Origin: Galactobacillus timonensis | Lineage (GTDB): Bacteria; Bacillota_I; Bacilli_A; Erysipelotrichales; Erysipelotrichaceae | Assembly: GCF_900240265.1 (NCBI RefSeq) | Contig: NZ_LT964739.1 | Span: forward strand, 943,218 to 1,007,217 | Direction of reading: 5' to 3' | Length of the DNA stretch: 64,000 nt | Shown: positions 44,628-53,007 of the stretch, piece after piece | Layout: each line of letters starts with the position of its first letter | How positions within the stretch are numbered: position 1 is the first letter of the stretch | Notes under the pieces: generated by a model | The model's input: the letters and a program-made list of their open reading frames with translations, nothing else | Database searches by the model: none | Told to the model about the DNA's origin: nothing | Program-made: the position numbers and the translations under genes

Positions 44628-46025
44628 ATTGACACTCCCACAGCTAAAGCACGTGGGATTCTTGAGAAGTCTGATTGCTTACGCAATCCTTATTCTCAAA
44701 GGGCTTGCCAACAGCCCTCTACACAGTCCCTCAAAGCTGAGGTTCTGTTTACCTTTCTTTGCAATGTTGCACGCTCCGTTGATGTCTGCGTTAACGAGCG
44801 TGTTTTCTTTGGTACTGTACAATCCCCGTTTGATGCGTTTGCCTGAGAATGTACCGGCATACGGATGTTTTGTGTCGTACACCGGAATCTCATCGCCGTC
44901 CAAGAACGATGCCTTTGACGTGTACGATTCTTCCGTTTCGATGTACGCAATGCCATATCGTTCGCACAGCGTTTTCAGATACGTGCGAAGCTGGTCAAAC
45001 GGGATCTGAACAAACTTCTGATTATTCGCTTTGCCCATATTGACCGACTGTTTCTGGTCAACGCTGTGTCCGACAATGAGCGTGCCGATATCATTGGCAA
45101 TGCAGTAATCAACGATATGGCGTGCAGCCTTGTGCATGTAGTCTGTCACCTGCCGGTTACGCTTGTCTGTGATGCGGCTCATACGGGCTGTAAAGCCTTT
45201 GATGTTCTGATGGTCTTTGATCGATGCGTAGTGTGCAATCTGCCTGTTGTACCACTGGTTGATTGATTTGAGCTTACGTCCGTCAACGATGAAGGACGTC
45301 CCCGTGGTTGTTACACACGACGCAAGATTATCGAGACCGACATCAATGGCTAATACATTGTCCGCATTCAGATTCTGCGGCTCTTCTTCCTGTTCGTAGC
45401 AGTACTGAATCTTCAGTGCCTTGCCGTTCAGAACGGGCACGATGCGTACTTCAGCGATGTGCCTGCCTGAAATTCTTTCAGGTACCGGAATACGTATGGA
45501 ATCCAGATCCGGATGCTGCTTTGAGAACGTACGACTCATCGGAACGCTCAAATTGCCGTTCTTGATATTGATTGCGTTCGTTGACAGCACCAGCAGATAC
45601 TTTCCGCCTTTCGTGCGGTAGTGCGGAATGCGCACTTTCTTGTCGTAGCTGCCGGACTTCTTCTTATTAAGCAGCGCAAAGAAAGACCGGAAGGCATGAT
45701 CGCACGTCCGCAGGATCTGCTGGGAAATGCCTGCCTGCAGCAGCTTGTAATTTTCATTATCTTTGCAAAGATGGTAGTTTTCTTCATACCGCAGATACTT
45801 GTTCGTCGCAAAGAAATACTGACGGATCTGATACAGTCCAACGTTGTACAGATTGTTGGCATACGAGCACATCTCAAGGATCGCTTCGTACTGGTCCTTC
45901 GGGAGATGCCGAATGTAGTTTGTCTGCGTCAGATACATGACTTCACCTCCTTTCCGCTTAAATTATACGGTAACAGCGGCCTTTCATTCCATGGCTGAAG
46001 CTCATGGGTTTTTCCGGCCGTTTTT
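44628..46025 (-). mobile_element. tnpB-only IS200/IS605-type element, copy B
   Basis: 1398 bases, the same length as copy A and about 98-99 % identical. It lies in a GNAT gene. Removing it joins CATCCC to AATAAC, giving His-Pro-Asn-Asn in perfect frame, so both ends are defined exactly with no target duplication. The minus-strand bases before the left end are GTTATT. There is no tnpA. Confidence 0.94.
44679..45938 (-). CDS. tnpB: TnpB-family RNA-guided nuclease, atypical type (copy B)
   Basis: A 419-residue protein almost identical to copy A, with the same AIDVGLDN and NADINGACN Asp motifs, the same non-canonical RuvC-II segment, and no zinc ribbon. The few differences from copy A are mostly conservative, so both are under constraint or diverged recently. 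Its right-end RNA would carry a guide matching the 3' end of the first GNAT fragment (minus strand, leftward from 44627). Confidence 0.9.
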   Translation of the reverse strand: MYLTQTNYIRHLPKDQYEAILEMCSYANNLYNVGLYQIRQYFFATNKYLRYEENYHLCKDNENYKLLQAGISQQILRTCDHAFRSFFALLNKKKSGSYDKKVRIPHYRTKGGKYLLVLSTNAINIKNGNLSVPMSRTFSKQHPDLDSIRIPVPERISGRHIAEVRIVPVLNGKALKIQYCYEQEEEPQNLNADNVLAIDVGLDNLASCVTTTGTSFIVDGRKLKSINQWYNRQIAHYASIKDHQNIKGFTARMSRITDKRNRQVTDYMHKAARHIVDYCIANDIGTLIVGHSVDQKQSVNMGKANNQKFVQIPFDQLRTYLKTLCERYGIAYIETEESYTSKASFLDGDEIPVYDTKHPYAGTFSGKRIKRGLYSTKENTLVNADINGACNIAKKGKQNLSFEGLCRGLLASPLRIRIA

Positions 46026-46307
46026 AATAACGTCGGGCGCTGCGGCCATATTGCCAACGCGAGCTATGCGGTCGCTGCCGATGAGCGCGGCAATCATATT
46101 GGCGAAACGCTGGTACAGGACTGCCTGAAGCAGGGGAAGCGGCTTGGCTTCCGGATTCTGCAGTTCAATGCGGTGGTTGTCACGAATGCGGCGGCGATCC
46201 ATCTGTATGAGAAGCTTGGTTTTGAGAAGCTTGGTACGATACCGGGCGGCTTCCATGCGAAGGATGATACCTATCGCGATATCAATCTCTACTACCACAC
46301 ACTTTGA
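46026..46307 (+). pseudogene. GNAT acetyltransferase, 3' part
   Basis: The continuation NNVGRCGHIANASYAVAADE ... VVTNAAAIHLYEKLGFEKLG ... DINLYYHTL and stop. It holds the acetyl-CoA pyrophosphate loop (RGNHIGETL) and the conserved N-AA-LYEK-GF motif. It has no start of its own. Confidence 0.9.
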
Positions 46308-46309
46308 CG

Positions 46310-46330
46310 ACACTTTGGGGGACTTTGTAG
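46310..46330 (+). repeat. Solitary GGGGGAC end motif
   Basis: GACACTTTGGGGGACTTTG, the same unit as in the multi-repeat ends at 1-80, immediately after the GNAT stop. Possibly a footprint of that element family. Confidence 0.4.
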
Positions 46331-46381
46331 CTTTTCAGTCGAAATGCGGGTGCTATACTTGCCCTTGTAAAGGAGTCTTTT

Positions 46382-47002
46382 ATGAAGAACCTGAAATGGG
46401 CCTCGATTATCAAATCTCTGATCTATATCGCTGCGGGTCTGCTGCTGTTGTTTTTTCCGGGACAGGCGGCGGATCTGGCCTGCTATGTGATCGGTATTGC
46501 GCTGATCATCTTCGGCGTTGTCAATGTAATTTCGTATTTTATGCTGGATCTGAAGGATTCGCTGTTCCGGAATGACTTTGCAATGGGGATTGTCTGGATT
46601 CTCATCGGCTTCATGGTGATCCATGAGAAGGAAGCTGTTCAGAAAATCGTTCCCTTCATGTTAGCCATCGTCATTTTCGCGTCCGGCATCAGTAAGCTGC
46701 AGGATGCGCTGGACATTAAGCGGATTACCGGCAAAGCATCCAATGCCTCCATTGTGATGGCGTGCATTTCGATTGTCTTTGGCCTGGTTGTTATGCTTGG
46801 CAAGATCAACGGTATGAATCTGCTGTTTCAGATCATCGGCGCCGGCCTTCTGTACAGCGGCGTGACAGATCTGTATATGGCACTTTATATTTCGGGCAAG
46901 ATCAAGTCGTTCAAGAAAAAGGTGGATGACATGGTTGTGGATGCCCGCATCGAAGAAGCGAAGGAAGCGGAGCACGCTTCCGATACGGACGAAAGAAACT
47001 GA
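46382..47002 (+). CDS. DUF308/HdeD-like membrane protein
   Basis: A 206-residue protein with six hydrophobic segments in three hairpins (IYIAAGLLLLFFPGQAADLA, then YVIGIALIIFGVVNV, IVWILIGFMVI and so on), the duplicated GxxLxxxPG layout of DUF308/HdeD. The C-terminus is a charged cytoplasmic tail. Function in Firmicutes is unknown; E. coli HdeD is linked to acid resistance. It appears to be monocistronic, followed by a terminator-like stem (GCCGG...CCGGC then TTTTT) at 47014-47052. Confidence 0.85.
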   Translation: MKNLKWASIIKSLIYIAAGLLLLFFPGQAADLACYVIGIALIIFGVVNVISYFMLDLKDSLFRNDFAMGIVWILIGFMVIHEKEAVQKIVPFMLAIVIFASGISKLQDALDIKRITGKASNASIVMACISIVFGLVVMLGKINGMNLLFQIIGAGLLYSGVTDLYMALYISGKIKSFKKKVDDMVVDARIEEAKEAEHASDTDERN

Positions 47003-47122
47003 AAATCCGTCTGCCGGTGGGAGCGTCTTTGCGGCGCTGCGCCGGCTTTTTATGTGTCTGGCGGCGTGTGACTGTTCATTTTGGCTGTTCAAAGCTAAAA
47101 TAAGAGCTCTGGAGGAACATTC

Positions 47123-47893
47123 ATGTACAACGACTGGTTTACAATCGGGCCATTGACGATTCATGGTTATGGCGTCATGATCGCGGTCGGCATTCTGATG
47201 GCGTTCTTTGTCGGTGAACGGATGGCAAAGAAAACCGGCATGGACCCGAATCATGTGGATACGCTGATTATTGTCTGCCTGCTGACGGGATATCTGGGGT
47301 CGAAAATCACCTATGTTTTTACGGTCTGGGATCAGTTTCTGGCAAATCCGAAGGCGGTTCTGGGAGCCGATGGCTGGGTTGTCTACGGCGGTATTCTGGG
47401 CGGCATTCTGGGGGCATGGATCTATTGCCGCATAAAGAAGATATCTTTCTTTCATTATGCGAATCTGCTGTTTCCTTCGGTCGCTCTGGCGCAGGGGTTC
47501 GGAAGGATCGGGTGCTTCTTTGCCGGGTGCTGTTATGGTAAAGAGACACATGGGGCTCTGGGCATCACCTTTACCCACAGCGACTATGCGCCCAACAATG
47601 TGAAACTGATTCCGACGCAGCTGATCTCTTCGGCCGGTGACTTTATTCTTTTCTATATTCTTTATAAGATCTATATGGATGAGTCGACGCGCGACGAGAC
47701 GATGGGCTGGTATCTTCTGCTGTATTCAGCGGGCCGCTTCGTGATTGAGTTTCTGCGCGGAGATTCGGCGCGCGGCTTTATCGGCGCTCTGAGTACGTCG
47801 CAGTTCATTGGTCTGTTCCTGATTGCGGCGGGCATCATTGTATTGATTCAGGTGAAGAAAAACGGGAAAGCAAAGAAGGAGGCTGTCTTATGA
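47123..47893 (+). CDS. lgt: Prolipoprotein diacylglyceryl transferase
   Basis: A 256-residue membrane enzyme that attaches diacylglycerol to the lipobox Cys of prolipoproteins. It has seven membrane segments, the N-terminal LTIHGYGVMIAVGILMAF, then VYGGILGGILGAW, and the Lgt signature GRIGCFFAGCCYGKET, followed by STSQFIGLF near the end. It serves the several lipoproteins in this window. GGAGGA precedes the ATG. Its stop overlaps rpiB (ATGA). Confidence 0.95.
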   Translation: MYNDWFTIGPLTIHGYGVMIAVGILMAFFVGERMAKKTGMDPNHVDTLIIVCLLTGYLGSKITYVFTVWDQFLANPKAVLGADGWVVYGGILGGILGAWIYCRIKKISFFHYANLLFPSVALAQGFGRIGCFFAGCCYGKETHGALGITFTHSDYAPNNVKLIPTQLISSAGDFILFYILYKIYMDESTRDETMGWYLLLYSAGRFVIEFLRGDSARGFIGALSTSQFIGLFLIAAGIIVLIQVKKNGKAKKEAVL

Positions 47894-48360
47894 AGGTAGG
47901 CATTGCGAACGATCATTCTGCCATTGAAATGAAGAAGGAGCTGATTCCTTATCTGGAATCGGAAGGCTACGAGATTGTTAACTTCGGCACCGATACGACG
48001 GATGCCGTCGATTATCCGGACTATGGTGAGAAGCTTGCCAATGCAGTGGCTGCTCACGAGGTGGATCTTGGCATTGCCATCTGCGGTACGGGCGTCGGCA
48101 TTTCTCTTTCCTGCAACAAGGTCGCCGGCATCCGCGCATGCTGCTGCAGCGAGCCGTACAGCGCAAAGTATTCGCGTCTTCATAACAATGCGAACATTAT
48201 CTGCTTCGGTGCCCGCGTCATCGGTGTGGAGACGGCGAAGATGATCCTTGATAATTTTCTGCCGGTACCCTTTGAGGGTGATACGCCGGAAGGCGCACGT
48301 CATCTGCGGCGTGTGAACAAAATCATGGATATTGAGAAGCGGAACCGGGAGAAACAATGA
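47890..48360 (+). CDS. rpiB: Ribose-5-phosphate isomerase B / LacAB-type isomerase
   Basis: A 156-residue sugar-phosphate isomerase interconverting ribose 5- and ribulose 5-phosphate. Family marks are KVGIANDHSAIEMKKEL, then GTDTTDAVDYPDYGEKLA, the catalytic Cys in LGIAICGTGVGISLSCNK, and the NANIICFGARVIG loop. LacAB-type hexose isomerases are similar, but a single complete subunit fits RpiB. It is embedded between lgt and an exported protein with overlaps on both sides. Confidence 0.9.
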   Translation: MKVGIANDHSAIEMKKELIPYLESEGYEIVNFGTDTTDAVDYPDYGEKLANAVAAHEVDLGIAICGTGVGISLSCNKVAGIRACCCSEPYSAKYSRLHNNANIICFGARVIGVETAKMILDNFLPVPFEGDTPEGARHLRRVNKIMDIEKRNREKQ

Positions 48361-49169
48361 AGCATCTGAAACGTGCTGCCGTTATTGTGATCCTGGTGGT
48401 GGCGGTCTACTTTCTGCCGTTAGTCGTGGTTGATGTAAAAGGGGCTGACGGCTCCGTATGGAAGGGGCCGGTGTTCAGCTCCCTTTCATCTGTGGGCAAC
48501 GATTCGGTTACCTTTTCCAGTATCCGTTCCGCCTACGCGCTTGATAAAGACGGCGAAAATGCGATGCACTACCATACGGAAAATACGTGCCGCGGCATCA
48601 GCTATTACTACGATGAAGGCAATGACGTGTCCTATTATGAGGTAGACAGCGACGCCTCCTTTCCACTTAACAGCGTTACGCTGAAGTATGAGCAGGGAGA
48701 TGCCTGCGAAGGGTGGACGACCAACGATGAAGTCGCCTGGCCCTTCGGTGATATCCGTGATGTGGACTGGAACATTACGCCGCAGGAAGCGATGGACAAG
48801 GACTGGCTCGTCATCGTCGATGGCAAGGCACAGAATCCGGGCGTATACAACGACTTCTCCAACATGGTGAAGCAGGGTGTCTACTGCCTGATCCGTACCG
48901 TCATCTATGAAGGTGACAGTGTTTCTTCCGTTGTCGACATTCAGATGATGGAGATTGAGGTGGAGGGCCAGGATACCGATGCGACCATGGCCGGGGTCCA
49001 GAAGAATACGGGCAACTCCTTCCATGTCTCGATCCGTACAGCCGACGATGTCAGTGAAGATGATTACATCCGCCTCAGTGACAATGAGGAAAACGGAAAG
49101 AAACCGGTACTTGTCTATAAGGAAAACGATGCCGGTGCCGAAGGTACGCTTCTCTATACAGTTCAATAA
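48357..49169 (+). CDS. Unknown exported or membrane-anchored protein
   Basis: A 270-residue protein with an N-terminal hydrophobic helix (AAVIVILVVAVYFLPLVVV) acting as a signal anchor, then an extracytoplasmic acidic domain with many Tyr and Asp and no known motif. Its start overlaps the rpiB stop (ATGA), so it is part of the lgt-rpiB transcript. A terminator (AGCCGGGG...CTTCGGCTTTTTT, 49189-49223) follows. I do not recognise the family. Confidence 0.75.
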   Translation: MKHLKRAAVIVILVVAVYFLPLVVVDVKGADGSVWKGPVFSSLSSVGNDSVTFSSIRSAYALDKDGENAMHYHTENTCRGISYYYDEGNDVSYYEVDSDASFPLNSVTLKYEQGDACEGWTTNDEVAWPFGDIRDVDWNITPQEAMDKDWLVIVDGKAQNPGVYNDFSNMVKQGVYCLIRTVIYEGDSVSSVVDIQMMEIEVEGQDTDATMAGVQKNTGNSFHVSIRTADDVSEDDYIRLSDNEENGKKPVLVYKENDAGAEGTLLYTVQ

Positions 49170-49188
49170 TTGTTATTTGATTTCGCAG

Positions 49189-49223
49189 CCGGGGTCCCTG
49201 AAGAAAGGAGCTTCGGCTTTTTT
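49189..49223 (+). terminator. Terminator after lgt-rpiB operon
   Basis: AGCCG / CGGCT closing stem with an internal GGNCCC-GGAGC region, followed by TTTTTT. Confidence 0.6.
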
Positions 49224-49330
49224 ACTGTGCTTCCCGCCGAAAATGAAAGCGATTACAGAAAAAATATGAAAAAAGAGTAGAAATGTATTGTGAAACAAAT
49301 AATATATATAGAAGAGAGGGGGAATCTTAT

Positions 49331-51133
49331 ATGGGTAAGGTTCATCATTATCTTTCGGGTACATTCTCTGTCATTCTTGCGGCGGCGCTGGCCGGCTGCG
49401 GATCATCTGCAGTGACTGCTTCTGCACCAGCTGCATCAACAGCCGGTTCATCCGCATACAAAGCGGGTACGTACACCGCGTCTGCAGACGGGCATAATGG
49501 CCCTGTTGAAGTTTCAGTTACCTTTACAGATGATGCGATTCAGTCGATTGAAGTAACGTCACAGTCCGAGACGCCGCATCTGAGTGACAAGGCGCTGAAT
49601 GATCTGCCGAAGGAGATCGTTGAGGCGCAATCGTTGGGCGTAGATAACGTCTCGGGTGCAACTTTCACTTCGATGGCGATCAAGAATGCGGTTGCGGATG
49701 CCGTTGACCAGGCTGGCGGCGATTCTTCCGCTCTGAGCAAGGTTCCGGTTGAACAGGAAACGATGGCAACGGATGACCTTTCCACCGATGTTCTTGTCAT
49801 CGGTGCAGGTACTGCAGGACTGATGGCATCTTACGAGGCTGCGAAAAACGGTGTCAATGTCACTCTGATTGAGAAACTGGACGAGTGCGGCGGAACGCTG
49901 AATGAGGCGGCAGGACTTCTTCTTACTGTTGATTCGCAGGCAAATGATGCGTCGATTGACGATTCTCTTGAGCGGGTCATGGAATTCTACAAGGGACAGA
50001 ACGCCGACAGTAAGCTGCAGCCGGATTATGACTTCACTTCCAATCTGATGAGCCAGACCGGTGCGACGGTTGATGAGCTGATCAATGATCTTGGTCTTGC
50101 GCATACCGATGTCGATATGGGCGGTTATGCAGGTACGATCTTCACGGTCGGTTATCAGCTGGCTTCGGATCTTGAAAAAGCATGCACCGACGAGGGTGTC
50201 ACAATTCTGACCGGTACGAAGGCAGATAAACTGATTGTTGATGATACGGGGGCAGTCACTGGAGCAGAGGTAGAAAACCGGTCCGGTTCCTATACGATTA
50301 CTGCTAAAAAGACGATTGTATGTGCAGGCGGCGCTTCCTGGAATCTGGATATGGTTCCGGAGAAGAGCACAGGCATTGATGTCCATGAAAAGACCCAGAT
50401 CGGTTCGACCGGCGATGGCATGAAGATGCTCGAAGCGGTTGGTGCACAGATGTCTTCGAAGGATCCGTACATCAAGTCTTCGCAGCCTGATTTTGCGCCG
50501 GTGTTCGGCAATGATTGGTCCAATACGCCGGCAACCGGTATGGCGATCATGATCGATGCGGACGGCAATCGTTTCTGTAACGAAGGCGCAGCCGCAACGG
50601 TTGTAAACAAGCATATGATTGATCACGCATCTTCCGGCTACTGGGATCTGATTGATGCGGAGAATACGATTGGATACGATGCGGATTATTTCGCCAAGAT
50701 CAAGGAGTACAGCGCCGATGGCAATAAGAATGTTGCGGTCTATGCGGATTCGCTGTCGGATCTTGCCGGGAAACTTGGTATGGATGCGGATACGCTGAAG
50801 AAGACCGTGGATGACTACAATGCGGCATGCGCGGCCGGCAGCGATGCGGAATATGGCAAAGATGCGGACAATCTGAAGGCATATCCGACGGATGGAGGTT
50901 TCTATGCGGTGTATCGCCGGATTGGTTCGTGGGGAACAATCGGCGGCGCCATCGTCGATCGTCAGCAGCGTGTTCTGAATACGGATGGTGAGCCGATTGA
51001 AAATCTGTTTGCGGCAGGCGAAACGGCGACGGCACAGCTGTTCGGTGACTATTACTTTGGCGGCTATTCGCTGGGCATGTATACGACCGCCGGTCGTATC
51101 GCTGCAACTGAAGCGGCGGCCGAGCTGAAGTAG
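49331..51133 (+). CDS. Lipoprotein flavin reductase (fumarate/urocanate reductase-like, FMN + FAD)
   Basis: A 600-residue protein. A lipoprotein signal (LAAALAGCGSS) anchors it outside. Residues about 40-125 form an FMN-binding domain whose SGATFTSMAI matches the (D/S)GxTxTS flavinylation site. The rest is an FAD_binding_2 domain: VLVIGAGTAGLMASYEAAKNG, the active-site-type GGTLNEAAG, and the C-terminal LFAAGETATAQLFGDYYFGGYSLG. Such enzymes reduce fumarate, urocanate, cinnamates or similar acceptors at the cell surface. The acceptor is not determinable here. The start at MGKVHHYLSG follows GAGAGGGGG. No flavin transferase (ApbE) is in view. Confidence 0.88.
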   Translation: MGKVHHYLSGTFSVILAAALAGCGSSAVTASAPAASTAGSSAYKAGTYTASADGHNGPVEVSVTFTDDAIQSIEVTSQSETPHLSDKALNDLPKEIVEAQSLGVDNVSGATFTSMAIKNAVADAVDQAGGDSSALSKVPVEQETMATDDLSTDVLVIGAGTAGLMASYEAAKNGVNVTLIEKLDECGGTLNEAAGLLLTVDSQANDASIDDSLERVMEFYKGQNADSKLQPDYDFTSNLMSQTGATVDELINDLGLAHTDVDMGGYAGTIFTVGYQLASDLEKACTDEGVTILTGTKADKLIVDDTGAVTGAEVENRSGSYTITAKKTIVCAGGASWNLDMVPEKSTGIDVHEKTQIGSTGDGMKMLEAVGAQMSSKDPYIKSSQPDFAPVFGNDWSNTPATGMAIMIDADGNRFCNEGAAATVVNKHMIDHASSGYWDLIDAENTIGYDADYFAKIKEYSADGNKNVAVYADSLSDLAGKLGMDADTLKKTVDDYNAACAAGSDAEYGKDADNLKAYPTDGGFYAVYRRIGSWGTIGGAIVDRQQRVLNTDGEPIENLFAAGETATAQLFGDYYFGGYSLGMYTTAGRIAATEAAAELK

Positions 51134-51155
51134 GCTATCAGTATCTAACGGATCG

Positions 51156-51196
51156 AAAGAGGATGAAGGGGATAGTTCATTTCTGACATCCTCTTT
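51156..51196 (+). terminator. Terminator after flavin reductase gene
   Basis: AAAGAGGATG / CATCCTCTTT stem with a T-rich 3' side. Confidence 0.7.
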
Positions 51197-51329
51197 TCTG
51201 ATGACCGGATCAATGTACACATGCATGTAAAGATCAAAATGCAGAGTTTTCGCTTTTTACGCAGGTGCGGATATGCTAATGTGGTCAGCAGTAGGAACAG
51301 ACACTGAGACAACAGGGAGGAAGACAGCA

Positions 51330-51602
51330 ATGAGAGCAGTAATATCCGTCGTAGGAAAGGATCGTACCGGCATCCTGGCCTATGTGAGCAATGTTTGTTT
51401 CGAGCATGGCATGAATATTGAAGATGTGACACAGAAGGTTATGGACGAGTTCTTTGTAATGATCATGATCGTTACCGTCCCGGATGAGAACCATGAGAAC
51501 TTTGTAAACCTCGTCAACGAAATTGAAGCGGATGGGCAGAAGCACGCGCTTTCCATTCATGTGATGCATGAAGCGATCTTCAATGCGATGCATACGATCT
51601 GA
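51330..51602 (+). CDS. ACT-domain regulatory protein (UPF0237)
   Basis: A 90-residue stand-alone ACT domain: [20 protein letters not shown] with the ligand-binding GKDRTGI, then helix and strand [21 protein letters not shown]0237 proteins accompany UPF0210 genes, as here with the start 11 bases further on. It probably binds an amino acid and acts on its neighbour. The start at MRAVISVVG follows AGGGAGG. Confidence 0.93.
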   Translation: MRAVISVVGKDRTGILAYVSNVCFEHGMNIEDVTQKVMDEFFVMIMIVTVPDENHENFVNLVNEIEADGQKHALSIHVMHEAIFNAMHTI

Positions 51603-51613
51603 GGGATACAGCT

Positions 51614-52984
51614 ATGGCAATCTTTAATTCCAATGCAGATTCTATCCTGGAAACGATCCGGATGATCGAACAGGAACATCTCGATATCCGTACCGTGACC
51701 ATGGGCATTTCTCTGCTTGACTGTGCAGACAGCGACATTGACGTCAGCTGCCGCAAGGTATACGAAAAGATTACGACGAAGGCAAAGAACCTGGTCCGTA
51801 CGGCGGACGCTATTTCCAGAGAGTACGGTATCCCCATCGTCAATAAACGTATTTCGGTGACGCCGGTTTCGCTGCTGGTTTCCGTCAGCGGCGGTGACCC
51901 GGTGAAATATGCGCTGACGCTGGATCGGGCGGCAAAAGATCTTGGCATCAATTTTATCGGCGGCTACAGTGCCCTTGTCCAGAAGGGCATGACGCCGGGT
52001 GATGAGGCTTTGATTGCCTCCATTCCCGAAGCACTGGCACAGACGGAATATGTATGTTCCAGCGTCAATATTGGTTCGACCCGCGCCGGCATCAATATGG
52101 ATGCAGTAAAGCAGATGGGGCAGGTTGTAAAAAAAAGCGCCGAATTAACGGCAGACAAAAACTGCAGCGGTCCGGCGAAGCTTGTCGTCTTCTGCAATGC
52201 GGTGGAAGATAATCCGTTTATGGCCGGTGCATTCCATGGTATATCGGAGACGGACTGCGTTATTCATACGGGTGTTTCGGGGCCGGGTGTGATTCTGCAG
52301 GCGATTCAACAGGCCGGTCCTCATTGCTCGATGAATGAGATTGCGGAAGTCATTAAGAAGACTGCCTTCAAGATTACCCGGATGGGGCAGCTGGTCGGTA
52401 CTGAGGCGGCACGCCGCCTTGGGGTTCCGTTCGGTATTGTGGATCTTTCGCTGGCGCCGACGCCTGCGCAGGGGGATTCGATTGCCCAGGTGCTGGAAGC
52501 GATGGGACTGGAAGAAGTTGGTGGGCCGGGAACGACGGCGTGCCTTGCGATGCTCAATGATGCCGTAAAAAAAGGCGGCGTCATGGCAAGTTCCTCCGTC
52601 GGCGGGCTGTCCGGCGCATTCATTCCGGTGTCGGAGGATGCCGGCATGATTGCGGCCGCAAAGAGTGGTGGCTTATGCATTGAGAAGCTGGAGGCGATGA
52701 CTGCCGTCTGCTCCGTTGGCCTTGATATGATCGTGGTTCCGGGAGATACGACTGCTGAAACTATTTCCGGCATTATCGCGGATGAAGCAGCCATCGGCAT
52801 GATCAATACGAAGACGACAGCGGTCCGTGTCATCCCTGCCATCGGTAAGAAGGTGGGTGAGGAACTGGAATTCGGAGGTCTGCTTGGAACAGGACCGGTG
52901 ATGGCGGTAAAGAAGTCGTCGCCGAAGGTCATGATTGATCGCGGAGGCCACATTCCTTCACCAATCAACAGCCTGAAGAATTAA
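51614..52984 (+). CDS. UPF0210 (DUF711/PFL) family protein
   Basis: A 456-residue protein of the UPF0210 family, whose structure resembles anaerobic glycyl-radical enzymes without the radical apparatus; role unknown. Marks are [41 protein letters not shown], and the C-terminal [20 protein letters not shown]. The ACT-UPF0210 pair is a conserved gene couple. Its terminator has been split by an IS1182-type insertion 22 bases after the stop. Confidence 0.92.
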   Translation: MAIFNSNADSILETIRMIEQEHLDIRTVTMGISLLDCADSDIDVSCRKVYEKITTKAKNLVRTADAISREYGIPIVNKRISVTPVSLLVSVSGGDPVKYALTLDRAAKDLGINFIGGYSALVQKGMTPGDEALIASIPEALAQTEYVCSSVNIGSTRAGINMDAVKQMGQVVKKSAELTADKNCSGPAKLVVFCNAVEDNPFMAGAFHGISETDCVIHTGVSGPGVILQAIQQAGPHCSMNEIAEVIKKTAFKITRMGQLVGTEAARRLGVPFGIVDLSLAPTPAQGDSIAQVLEAMGLEEVGGPGTTACLAMLNDAVKKGGVMASSSVGGLSGAFIPVSEDAGMIAAAKSGGLCIEKLEAMTAVCSVGLDMIVVPGDTTAETISGIIADEAAIGMINTKTTAVRVIPAIGKKVGEELEFGGLLGTGPVMAVKKSSPKVMIDRGGHIPSPINSLKN

Positions 52985-52989
52985 ACAAA

Positions 52990-53007
52990 AAAGCCGTGCT
53001 TTGAAAG
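52990..53007 (+). terminator. Left half of a disrupted terminator (UPF0210)
   Basis: AAAAAAGCCGT GCTTTGAAA | element | (GCTTTGAAA) CGGCTTTTTC. Without the element and one copy of GCTTTGAAA the sequence is a complete AAAAAGCCGT...ACGGCTTTTT terminator hairpin. The insertion lies in its loop. Confidence 0.75.

Noticed and set aside
44421..44846. 194-residue protein fusing a GNAT N-terminus to a transposon-derived tail
   Set aside because: Read-through from the acetyltransferase fragment into element DNA. The tail has the same sequence as an antisense frame in copy A and is not a real domain.
49559..51226. 555-codon minus-strand frame over the flavin reductase
   Set aside because: Shadow of the FMN/FAD protein, with no domain resemblance and no ribosome binding site.
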